Below, piece by piece: positions 18,168 through 25,314 of a stretch of DNA of 64,000 nucleotides. This DNA comes from CAXXOK01 sp963663285 (GTDB taxonomy: Bacteria; Bacillota; Clostridia; Christensenellales; Aristaeellaceae). Within the stretch, counting starts at the first letter, position 1. The number at the start of each line of letters is the position of its first letter. Below the pieces are notes generated by a model, which saw only the letters and a list, made by a program, of their open reading frames with translations, made no database searches and had not been told where the DNA came from. Both the position numbers and the translations under genes were made by a program. The stretch covers positions 434,001 to 498,000 of the forward strand of contig CAXXNI010000002.1 of assembly GCA_963663285.2 (NCBI GenBank), written 5' to 3'.

Positions 18168-18216
18168 GGGATTACCTCCTTAAAAAAGAGTTATCAACGC
18201 ATTGCGTAAAGCAAAG

Positions 18217-19344
18217 CTAATCAGCTGTAGTTTTCCAACCCTCCATAATACGGTTATCAAGAGCGGGAAATGGGAGAAGCCCGCTGATGGCGTCATACTG
18301 TTCTACACAACAGGCTCCGGTTGCGGCGGCACGTTTGAGGCATACATCAGGCGGCAACCCGGTTAAAAGAGACGCGAGGAATGCCGCGATGCTGGTATCG
18401 CCTGCGCCTGTTGCGCTGACAACGTTTTGCGGGATAAACGCTGGTTGAAATATTGCCTTACTGACCCATAAAGCAGGGGATAATATTTCGGAAACTTTGC
18501 TGCAATCCCCAGTGGTACGCAGGTATAAACCTTTTGCACCGCATTTAATCACGGCAATTTGCGTACCCATATCCAGCAGGCGATTGGCCAGCGGTGCTAT
18601 ATCGGTCTGGATGTCTAAAATATCTGTTATGTCTCCACCGTGCGCACGTGTCTGCCAGCTATTGTAGCGGGGTTTATCCAGCATAAAGCATAGTTCTTCG
18701 GCACTGGGCAAAAAGCAATCCGTATGGGGGAGCACGAGGCTAAGCAGTGATTCCCAATCTGTCTGTGCGGCTTGTGACGATGGATCGATCGCGGCCATAT
18801 CCAGCGATGTGATCAGCCCCAGACCCTTGGCGCGGGAAAACAGTGATTGAATCGGAGCACCGTTGTGTTCACACATGCCGGGCATTAGCGGCGGGTATCC
18901 AAAATGCAGCAATTTGGCGCCTGCTAAAAGTGAATCCGGTACATCGGTTTGTTTAAAATGTTCGTTAGCACCCGCATGATGGATAAAAATGCGATCCACA
19001 CCCGGTGGCGCGAGAACGACCGAATAAGAGGTGGAGCCATTGTCTTCCCGGATTAACGCATGGTCGGCACCGGAAGAATTAAGGAATCGGGTAATGATAT
19101 CGCCAAACGCATCTGCTCCGATACGCGCAATCAGTTTGGTTTGCATCCCAAGCTTTTGCAGGGCCAGCCCGGTATTGGCAACACAACCGCCCGTATGTAC
19201 ATCCGCCGCACCGGAGCGTACCAGTTTCCCGGGTTTGAAAAGGATGGAAAGCGGCTGTTTGCTTTGGCCGCGCAAATCGGGTGTTATATCCAAGCAGATA
19301 TGCCCGGCAACAACCACAGCGGCTGTGGAGTTTTCAGCGCGCAC
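18217..19344 (-). CDS. PfkB-family carbohydrate kinase
   Basis: ATP-dependent sugar kinase of the ribokinase fold, 375 residues, slightly longer than usual. Signature 1 is GGCVANTGLALQKLG (residues about 52-66) and signature 2 is VVSATGAGDTSIAAFLASLL with the catalytic Asp in GAGD. Substrate candidates given the adjacent aldolase are fructose 6-phosphate, tagatose 6-phosphate or a deoxy sugar acid; none is proven. A GTG start at 19342-19344 is preceded by GGAGGGG at 5 bases. First gene of the three-gene minus-strand unit. Confidence 0.9.
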   Translation of the reverse strand: MRAENSTAAVVVAGHICLDITPDLRGQSKQPLSILFKPGKLVRSGAADVHTGGCVANTGLALQKLGMQTKLIARIGADAFGDIITRFLNSSGADHALIREDNGSTSYSVVLAPPGVDRIFIHHAGANEHFKQTDVPDSLLAGAKLLHFGYPPLMPGMCEHNGAPIQSLFSRAKGLGLITSLDMAAIDPSSQAAQTDWESLLSLVLPHTDCFLPSAEELCFMLDKPRYNSWQTRAHGGDITDILDIQTDIAPLANRLLDMGTQIAVIKCGAKGLYLRTTGDCSKVSEILSPALWVSKAIFQPAFIPQNVVSATGAGDTSIAAFLASLLTGLPPDVCLKRAAATGACCVEQYDAISGLLPFPALDNRIMEGWKTTAD

Positions 19345-19473
19345 GGCAACCCCTCCAAACGTATGATAAACAGGAATCCTCCGGCATGGCCGAAGGCAGA
19401 GTATGAATAAACAATACTATTCGTGAAATGGCAGCATATCTCCTTGCTGAATTGTAAAATGATACCTGCTGCA

Positions 19474-19516
19474 CATGAAAACAGAGTGGTATAGATTTGT
19501 CATCCATACCACTCTG
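19474..19516 (-). terminator. Terminator downstream of the hydrogenase operon
   Basis: Perfect 11-bp stem (19482-19492 with 19506-19516). On the minus strand it is followed by TTTTCATG, so it would stop transcripts coming from the hydrogenase genes before they reach pfkB. Confidence 0.6.
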
Positions 19517-19584
19517 AGACCCTGCTAAAAAGTCCCTTCTACGTTGTCAATAAAGGTTTTTAAACAGGCTGCCTTGGGGTAAAA

Positions 19585-21033
19585 CTACTTCGCTTTTTCT
19601 TCTTGGCTTGGATAGCGGCATTGCGCCAATGCGGAAGCGATGGTTTTTTCATAGGCTTGTTTACCGTACTTGTCTACTTCGCCTTTATCTTTAACACCGT
19701 GGGTAAGGCAGCCTGCGCCGCCGATGCAGCCGCCTACACAGGCCATTCCCTCGATAAAGTTTTCCGGCAGTACATTCTTGCTCTTTTTAAGCAATGCAAT
19801 TCGGCACTCTTCTATGCCATCACAAGCGATGGCTTTTAAGGGGAAATCACTGTTGTTTTCCTGCAGGGCTTCCGATACTGCATCGCTTAAACCGCCGCTG
19901 CGGGCGAAAATGCGGCCGAAGAAGGAGGCGTTATCTAGCACATCCTCCGGCAGACCGGTGATGTCAAAATCACGGCTGTCAATCCACGCCTGCAATTCTT
20001 CAAAGGTAAGCACGCAATCCACGTACGGTGAAACATCGGGATTCTGCTGTTCCAGCTTTTTCGCGGTGCAGGGGCCGATGAATACGGTCTTGGCGGCGGG
20101 GTCGGTGGATTTGATGAACCGTGCCAACTCCGCCATAGGCGAAGGTGTGGAACTGACATGCTGCGCAAGTGCCGGAAAATTCTTTTGCACATAATCCACA
20201 AAGGCAGGGCAGCAGGAGGAGGTAAGAAAACCTTTCTCCTCCAGTTCTTTCGCCTCCCGGCTGGCTACCATATCTGCGCCGAGTGCAACCTCGATTACGC
20301 TGAAAAAGCCCAGCCGTTTCAGCGCCGTTACTACCTGCCCCAGTTTTGCATAGCCAAATTGGCTGCTGATGGAGGGTGCCACAATGGCATACACTTTATA
20401 GTTTTGGTTCTCATCGCTTTGCCGCAGCAAATCAATGGCATTGAGTAAAAAAGACTTATCCTGAATCGCGCCAAAGGGGCATTGATATACGCAAGCGCCG
20501 CACCCGATGCATTTTTCCTTTTCGATGGAAGCGCACTGGTCGTCGCCCATGTGGATAGCCTTCACTTTACAGGCGTTTTCGCAGGGACGGCGGTGGTTGG
20601 AAATGGCGCTGTACGGGCAGGCAGCTGCACATTTGCCGCAGCCGATGCACTTGGCGGGGTCAATGTGGGCGTGCCGGTTTTCATCCAGCGATATGGCATC
20701 CTTTGGGCATGCAGCCATACAGCGGTGCGCAATGCAGCCGCGGCAGTCCCGCCCCACCTGATAACCGCTGACCGGGCATTCGTCACACGCGATGCCGATC
20801 ACTTCCACGATGTTTGGATTGCTCTTGTCACCACCCATTGCCATGCGGACGCGCTCGGTCAAAATGGCACGTTCCTTGTAAACGCAGCAGCGCATGGTGG
20901 ATTTAGGCCCCGGCGCAAGCTGCTTGGGAATATCCACATAACAATCGGTCAGGTTATCATGATAGGCGTGGCGTGCGACCTCCCGAAGTACCTCATATTT
21001 AAGCTTTTGGACGTCTGTATCAAATAAACGCAT
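19585..21033 (-). CDS. [FeFe]-hydrogenase, group B-like, with multiple N-terminal [4Fe-4S] clusters
   Basis: Predicted to interconvert H2 and protons with electrons passed over ferredoxin-type clusters. The 482-residue protein has N-terminal cysteine motifs around CRGCIAHRCMAACP, CIGCGKCAAACP and CIGCGACVYQCP (about residues 95-195). The H-cluster domain follows: L1 TSSCCPAFVDYV, L2 FIGPCTAKK, L3 EGMACVGGCIGGAGC. All cysteines needed for the H-cluster are present. The L1 and L3 wording and the monomeric layout resemble group B, whose physiological role is not settled. GGAGG lies 6 bases before the ATG; the gene follows the phosphatase by 10 bases. No HydEFG maturases are in the window. Confidence 0.88.
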   Translation of the reverse strand: MRLFDTDVQKLKYEVLREVARHAYHDNLTDCYVDIPKQLAPGPKSTMRCCVYKERAILTERVRMAMGGDKSNPNIVEVIGIACDECPVSGYQVGRDCRGCIAHRCMAACPKDAISLDENRHAHIDPAKCIGCGKCAAACPYSAISNHRRPCENACKVKAIHMGDDQCASIEKEKCIGCGACVYQCPFGAIQDKSFLLNAIDLLRQSDENQNYKVYAIVAPSISSQFGYAKLGQVVTALKRLGFFSVIEVALGADMVASREAKELEEKGFLTSSCCPAFVDYVQKNFPALAQHVSSTPSPMAELARFIKSTDPAAKTVFIGPCTAKKLEQQNPDVSPYVDCVLTFEELQAWIDSRDFDITGLPEDVLDNASFFGRIFARSGGLSDAVSEALQENNSDFPLKAIACDGIEECRIALLKKSKNVLPENFIEGMACVGGCIGGAGCLTHGVKDKGEVDKYGKQAYEKTIASALAQCRYPSQEEKAK

Positions 21034-21043
21034 ATTCTTCCTC

Positions 21044-22216
21044 CTAAAAGTAGGACAGGCGGATGTGTTTGCCCATTTGCTCCAGATGCTGGGCCAGCGA
21101 TTGAATCAGCTGCTGCTTTACGCTGAAGGTGATGGGTAAATCGGGGTTCTGGTGGGCGGGGTTAACAGCCAGACCGATGAAAAAATTAATGTCGGTCGCG
21201 TTTTCAAACAGTTCCCGGGCAATCAGGCTTGCGCCGTCCTTGCCAATAGCCCAATCGGGCGCCAGTTTGGCGCTTTGTAGAAAGTCCTTGGCATAGGTGA
21301 GCACTTTGGAAAGCGTAACCACACCCTCCGTAACCAAATCCACACCGGCGATGGTGCTGATAGGCGGTACGTCTGGATCGGGATAATCCAGCGAAGGAAT
21401 CAGCGGTTGATGCAGGTAATCCGCAGCCAAACGGCTGGTCGTGCCGCCACAGACGACTTTCGCGCCCTCTTTGGCAAAAAACAGGTTCATCATTTTCATA
21501 TCCTGTTCTTTATCTGCAGGCGGGCCAACCACCAGATTGACGGGATGCCGCCTGCGAACGCGTAAAACAGCAATGGTGGTGTCATCCCCCGGCGCGCCGC
21601 CATAGAGGCGGCTGCACTCGTCTGCAATCAGACCTGCGGTGGTTTTAGCGGAGTTTTCCGGCAGGTAATTAGCGCTGGCAAAACGGGCGATGCTATCGCG
21701 CGTCCAGCCGAAATTGAGAGCGCGGCCAACGCCCGCATATTCCGCGCCGTCGCTCATGGAAATAAACATATCGCCGCATTGTACGGGAAAGCTGCTCTCC
21801 CAAATGGATTTCCCCGCGATGACGCGGGTAATGACCGGATAATCAAGCACTTCTCCGTCCCGTAAAACGATGGTCGCGGGATTATCAAACTGGATAATTT
21901 GCGCCATACTGTTTTTGGTAATTCGGATGATGGTAAATGTGGAGTATGCTACTTGCCGCACACTGCAAACCGGCAGGGTACTGGCGATGGTAGAAACACA
22001 TTCTTCAATCGGCATTCCGCCGCTGAGGAGAGTACAAACAATTTTGCTGGTGAGTGTTGCCAGAATGCTGGCTTTTACACCGCTGCCCAGCCCATCCGCC
22101 AAAACCAGTGTTACATCTTCTTCGCCGCCACCCGCAACCTCAACGCGGTCGCCGCACAAGGTTTCGCCCTGCTTGTTCAGGCTTACGTACCCCGTTTCGG
22201 TCCATAGATCATTCAC
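21044..22216 (-). CDS. SpoIIE/PP2C-type serine phosphatase with extra C-terminal domain
   Basis: Metal-dependent protein phosphatase of the SpoIIE class, 390 residues. Metal-site motifs are LVLADGLGSGVKAS (about residue 38), FISMSDGAEYAGVG and PGDDTTIAVLRV. After the catalytic part (about 1-215) there is a further 170-residue domain opening VVGPPADKEQDMKMMNLFFA and containing VVCGGTTSRLAADYL; it is not a known output domain that I can name. The GTG start (22214-22216) overlaps the hydrogenase-sensor stop by 8 bases, so the two are coupled. Similar phosphatases accompany PAS-type sensory hydrogenases in other Clostridia (recalled, not checked). Likely role: the output enzyme of a hydrogen signal. 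The target phosphoprotein is not encoded nearby. Confidence 0.85.
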   Translation of the reverse strand: MNDLWTETGYVSLNKQGETLCGDRVEVAGGGEEDVTLVLADGLGSGVKASILATLTSKIVCTLLSGGMPIEECVSTIASTLPVCSVRQVAYSTFTIIRITKNSMAQIIQFDNPATIVLRDGEVLDYPVITRVIAGKSIWESSFPVQCGDMFISMSDGAEYAGVGRALNFGWTRDSIARFASANYLPENSAKTTAGLIADECSRLYGGAPGDDTTIAVLRVRRRHPVNLVVGPPADKEQDMKMMNLFFAKEGAKVVCGGTTSRLAADYLHQPLIPSLDYPDPDVPPISTIAGVDLVTEGVVTLSKVLTYAKDFLQSAKLAPDWAIGKDGASLIARELFENATDINFFIGLAVNPAHQNPDLPITFSVKQQLIQSLAQHLEQMGKHIRLSYF

Positions 22217-23882
22217 GGTTCATCGCATCCTTTAATTTTGAGAGCGCAAGCTTCGTTTCAGCGGTGGTTTCGCCCAGCAGCGAAGCAATTTCTTGTACAA
22301 CCCGCATTTGCTTGTCAATTACGCGATCTGCGGTTTCCACGGTTTGGTTGCGTAAAAGATGATCCTTGTCGCGCATGGTTTCCCGCTCGGTTACGTCGCG
22401 CAAAATTGCGATAACAACATGGTACTGACGGTCGTAAAGAACCGTCTCCTCCACATATAACCCGTATTCCGCAAGGAACCGGCTGACTCCGACGGTGTTA
22501 TGCGCACCGATGACCACATCGTGGTATGGTTCGGGATTTAAGATGCGAATTACATGTTCATGCAGGATATCGCTTTCACCGGTTAACCGGAACAGCTTAA
22601 CCGCGGCGCGGTTGATCTGCTGCACGACCAAATTCTCATCCATTACCAAAACCGCATTGGGTGTGTTGTTGATAATCGTATCGCTGAAACTTTCCGCCTT
22701 CTCTTTTAAGAAGGGAAGGCACATGTCGATTTCCGCTTTGCCCTGTAAAATTGCAATCGCTTTTTCCCGGCAGGTGGGGTATCCGCAGGAGCCGCAGTTC
22801 AGTTCTTTTTCCGGCGTCGTCTTCCCCATCTTTTGCAGCATAGCGGCAATGGCTTCGCTGCCGAAGGAAACAGTTTTCCCGCCGATAAAACGGAAGCTTT
22901 GATCGATCGGCTCCGCTTTAGTATTAACAGTAAAGCGGTCATCCCCCGCGTAGGTATCCACGCGCAGCGCGCCCTTGACCCGGCGCTCCTGATGCTCACG
23001 AATACAAGGGCCGTTGATACAGCTGCCTTCACAAGCGCTCATTTCAATAAACACATCGTGTATATTGCCGCGCTCAATCTCATCAAACACCATACGGCAG
23101 TTATCCACGCCATCAATGGCTACACGCCGGTAACCGGGTACATTCTCTGTTGCCTTGAGAATGCCGCCCGTAGCGGGATAAAACCGCGCCCGCTTGCCGG
23201 CATCCTCATCTGCGGGGGCGTAATCGGGAATTTCCACATTGGTTTCCGAAAGCCAGGAGCGAAGCTCGTCATAGGTAAGCGCAACGTCTATATAGGGGCT
23301 GTTGTCTGCCTCATCTTTTTTAGCGATGCAAGGGCCGATAAAAACGGTAAAACTATCCGGATCCGACGCTTTAATCAATTTGCAATGCGCCTGGGCGGGC
23401 GTGAGGATTTTTGCCAGATAAGGCAGCATGGTAGGATAGTATTTTTGTACCAGCAGGTTAATGCTGGGGCAACAGCTGGATATAAGTACGCTTTGCTTAT
23501 GAGCCCGCATGTCGGCGGCATAAGCATCGCTTACCAGCTGCGCGCCGATAGCCGTCTCCTGAACATCCGAAAAGCCAAGTGTTTGCAGCGCAGCCGACAT
23601 ACCGGATATATCGTGTGTGGGGAAATCCGCAATAAAGGACGGCGCAAGGCTGCAAACCACATGTTTGCCCGCGGAGATGGCAGCCTTTACAAGGTGTACA
23701 TCACTGCGGATTTCTTTGGCTTTTTGCGGGCAAACCACAAAACAACTGCCGCACAAGATACATTCGTCCGGTAGAATCTGCGCTTGATTGTTGGCAAAGC
23801 TGATAGCTTTTACCGAGCAAGTGCGTATACATTTGTAGCAATCCTTGCAGTTGTTTTCTTTCAAACGCAGGATGTCCGTCAT
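22209..23882 (-). CDS. hydS: Putative sensory [FeFe]-hydrogenase with PAS domain (group C, HydS-like)
   Basis: Predicted hydrogen or redox sensor rather than a bulk hydrogenase; 557 residues. Domains in order: two [4Fe-4S] motifs (Cys12-15-18-22 and Cys41-44-47-51); a hydrogenase H-cluster domain with L1 ISSCCPSINLLV, L2 FIGPCIAKKDE and L3 EMSACEGSCINGPC; a four-cysteine iron-sulfur domain NCGSCGYPTCREKA; a PAS domain (about 430-535, INNTPNAVLVMDENLVVQQ to ILRDVTERE); and a short helical tail. H-cluster cysteines are intact. The start ATG at 23880-23882 has AAGGAG 13 bases upstream, rather far; the upstream in-frame sequence is not family-like. Its own promoter lies at 23997-24025, and the stop overlaps the phosphatase start. 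This layout matches the putative H2-sensing HydS of Ruminococcus albus. Confidence 0.88.
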   Translation of the reverse strand: MTDILRLKENNCKDCYKCIRTCSVKAISFANNQAQILPDECILCGSCFVVCPQKAKEIRSDVHLVKAAISAGKHVVCSLAPSFIADFPTHDISGMSAALQTLGFSDVQETAIGAQLVSDAYAADMRAHKQSVLISSCCPSINLLVQKYYPTMLPYLAKILTPAQAHCKLIKASDPDSFTVFIGPCIAKKDEADNSPYIDVALTYDELRSWLSETNVEIPDYAPADEDAGKRARFYPATGGILKATENVPGYRRVAIDGVDNCRMVFDEIERGNIHDVFIEMSACEGSCINGPCIREHQERRVKGALRVDTYAGDDRFTVNTKAEPIDQSFRFIGGKTVSFGSEAIAAMLQKMGKTTPEKELNCGSCGYPTCREKAIAILQGKAEIDMCLPFLKEKAESFSDTIINNTPNAVLVMDENLVVQQINRAAVKLFRLTGESDILHEHVIRILNPEPYHDVVIGAHNTVGVSRFLAEYGLYVEETVLYDRQYHVVIAILRDVTERETMRDKDHLLRNQTVETADRVIDKQMRVVQEIASLLGETTAETKLALSKLKDAMNRE

Positions 23883-23996
23883 GGGGGAAATCACGCTCCT
23901 TAGCGAAAATGCGACTGGTTTAAGGACGAAACGGTACAATGTGCAACGGTGGGGGAAAGCAGACAGCGTTTGGGTGGCATACAAGATACCGGTTCC

Positions 23997-24025
23997 ATAA
24001 TATCCCATTTCCCGTTTGGTTGCAA
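23997..24025 (-). promoter_or_regulatory. Probable promoter of hydS-phosphatase-hydrogenase
   Basis: On the minus strand TTGCAA (24020-24025) and TATTAT (23997-24002) are 17 bases apart, right after the [2Fe-2S] gene's stop codon. The leader to the hydS ATG would be about 105 bases. Confidence 0.55.
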
Positions 24026-24034
24026 GTCTGTGCG

Positions 24035-24280
24035 CTAACGAATCTTAGGCAGCACCTGATCCTCAAAGAATTGTTTGGTATCCGCTGGCTTCAGTGAAAA
24101 GCTTTCATCGCCAACGGTAACGCAAACGCCGTTTTGGCAGTTGCCCATACAAAACTGTCCGGCAAGCTCTACCTGATCTTTTGCATTGTGAGAAGATACC
24201 AGACGTTGCAATTCTTCCACGATCTGGCGGGAACCTTTCAGGTGGCAGCTGCTACCGATGCAGATGGTAACCTTAACCAT
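24035..24280 (-). CDS. Thioredoxin-like [2Fe-2S] ferredoxin domain protein (NuoE-like, small)
   Basis: An 81-residue stand-alone [2Fe-2S] domain. The four cysteines are in the NuoE/Shethna pattern: CIGSSCHLKGS near the N-terminus and AGQFCMGNCQNGVCV in the middle. The stand-alone form lacks the longer N-terminal helical part of NuoE/HydC. Such proteins shuttle electrons or act as redox partners of [FeFe]-hydrogenases. Start ATG at 24278-24280 follows AAAGGAATGG; a longer in-frame start at 24307 has no clear site. It stands directly before hydS on the same strand. Confidence 0.85.
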   Translation of the reverse strand: MVKVTICIGSSCHLKGSRQIVEELQRLVSSHNAKDQVELAGQFCMGNCQNGVCVTVGDESFSLKPADTKQFFEDQVLPKIR

Positions 24281-24351
24281 ATTGCTTCCATTCCTTTCGT
24301 ATTGCATAGATCAATAGGGACAGGCTTTGGGAAAAACAGAAATGCTTTCAT

Positions 24352-24436
24352 GCGCCGGTATCATCCCCGGGGCAACAGCCTTGTGCAGACTGCCGGTACA
24401 CACAAAACAAAATTGAACCGGAGATGGTACCGGCGC
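24352..24436 (-). repeat. Long imperfect inverted repeat in the leader of the [2Fe-2S]/hydS genes
   Basis: Arms 24352-24370 and 24418-24436 pair at 17 of 19 positions, the other two being G:U-compatible or nearly so, with 47 bases between them. An internal GGCA/TGCC stem occupies part of the loop. Lying between the kinase stop and the [2Fe-2S] start, it would fold in the minus-strand RNA as a leader structure. Confidence 0.5.
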
Positions 24437-24473
24437 ACGGAGCACACCTGTGTTAACGCATCTCCCTGCCAAA

Positions 24474-24518
24474 GGGAAGCCCTCACAGCCTGAAATGGTG
24501 GCTGTGAGGCGACTTCCC
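24474..24518 (-). terminator. Two-tier stem-loop after the kinase gene
   Basis: GGGAAG (24474-24479) with CTTCCC (24513-24518) as an outer stem, and a perfect 9-bp inner stem (24482-24490 with 24500-24508). On the minus strand only a weak CCCTTTGG follows, so termination may be partial. It could separate adhE-kinase from the hydrogenase genes. Confidence 0.45.
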
Positions 24519-24546
24519 ATGGAAGGGATTTCAAGATCTATGCCGT

Positions 24547-25296
24547 TTATTCGTAATCCATTACATTCGCCCAGCGAAGCAGGAATTCCCGCTCTTCGGG
24601 CTTGCCTTTTACAATCTGGCTGGCTGCAACAATGGGAATCCATTTCTGCACATATTGGCGGGCGGTATCGCTTTTACGGCAAAATAAATCCAGGTAAGCT
24701 TCCGCACCGTTCATATCGCCGTCCAGCCAGAATAACAGGTACGTGCGGGCTGCATCCGCCGAAGCGTTACCCTGTGTAGCATGCGCCCAATCCAGTATAT
24801 AGGCGGTGCCGTCATCTTTCAAGATGATGTTTTTAGGATTGAAATCGCCATGGCACAGCTTGTTATGCTTCGGCATGCCTTCCAGCCGGGTATGAAGCTC
24901 ATACCGGGTGGTGGCATCCAAACCGCTCTGGCGGATTTTGCGGTGCATTTTATCCCGTAGCAGCGTCATCATCGGCGCATTTTGCGCGTGCACCTGCAAT
25001 TGCAGATCCACAAACAGGTTCAGGTACTCGTCCTTCTTATCGGGGTTTTCCTCCATCAGCTGCGCAAGCGTTTTGCCTTGTATAAACTCGCTGACGATAG
25101 CCCATTTCCCATCCAGCTTGGTAACTTCCTGCAAGGCGGGCACACGCAGGTCGGTTTCCTCAGCGCGTGCCTGGTTGAGCGCTTCGTTGAGAATATCGGC
25201 CTTGCTGTAATCATTGTCAAACACTTTGATGGCCAGGTCACCGTCACGATAGACGGTTTTGTTGGTACGTACCGCAATCACCTTATCCAGCTTCAT
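24547..25296 (-). CDS. Aminoglycoside-phosphotransferase-fold kinase of unknown substrate
   Basis: A 249-residue kinase-like protein of the APH/choline kinase superfamily. Motifs: an N-terminal lobe with DLAIKVFDNDYSKADILNEA (the lysine normally binds ATP), the catalytic loop LCHGDFNPKNIIL (Brenner motif, HGD-x4-N) and the metal-binding ILDWAHATQGN (D-x-D/H type). The catalytic residues are intact. A role in drug resistance is unlikely at this place: the gene lies 18 bases after adhE on the same strand with GGGAGGG 6 bases before its ATG, so it is made together with AdhE. A protein or metabolite substrate tied to fermentation is an inference. Confidence 0.85.
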   Translation of the reverse strand: MKLDKVIAVRTNKTVYRDGDLAIKVFDNDYSKADILNEALNQARAEETDLRVPALQEVTKLDGKWAIVSEFIQGKTLAQLMEENPDKKDEYLNLFVDLQLQVHAQNAPMMTLLRDKMHRKIRQSGLDATTRYELHTRLEGMPKHNKLCHGDFNPKNIILKDDGTAYILDWAHATQGNASADAARTYLLFWLDGDMNGAEAYLDLFCRKSDTARQYVQKWIPIVAASQIVKGKPEEREFLLRWANVMDYE

Positions 25297-25314
25297 CGTA
25301 ATCCCTCCCGATCG

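Noticed and set aside
22833..23774. A 313-codon plus-strand frame inside hydS
   Set aside because: Antisense to the hydrogenase sensor with all its cysteine motifs; no supporting signal.
24547..25296. Aminoglycoside resistance gene
   Set aside because: The fold matches, but the operon context with adhE and the absence of any mobile element argue against a drug-resistance role.
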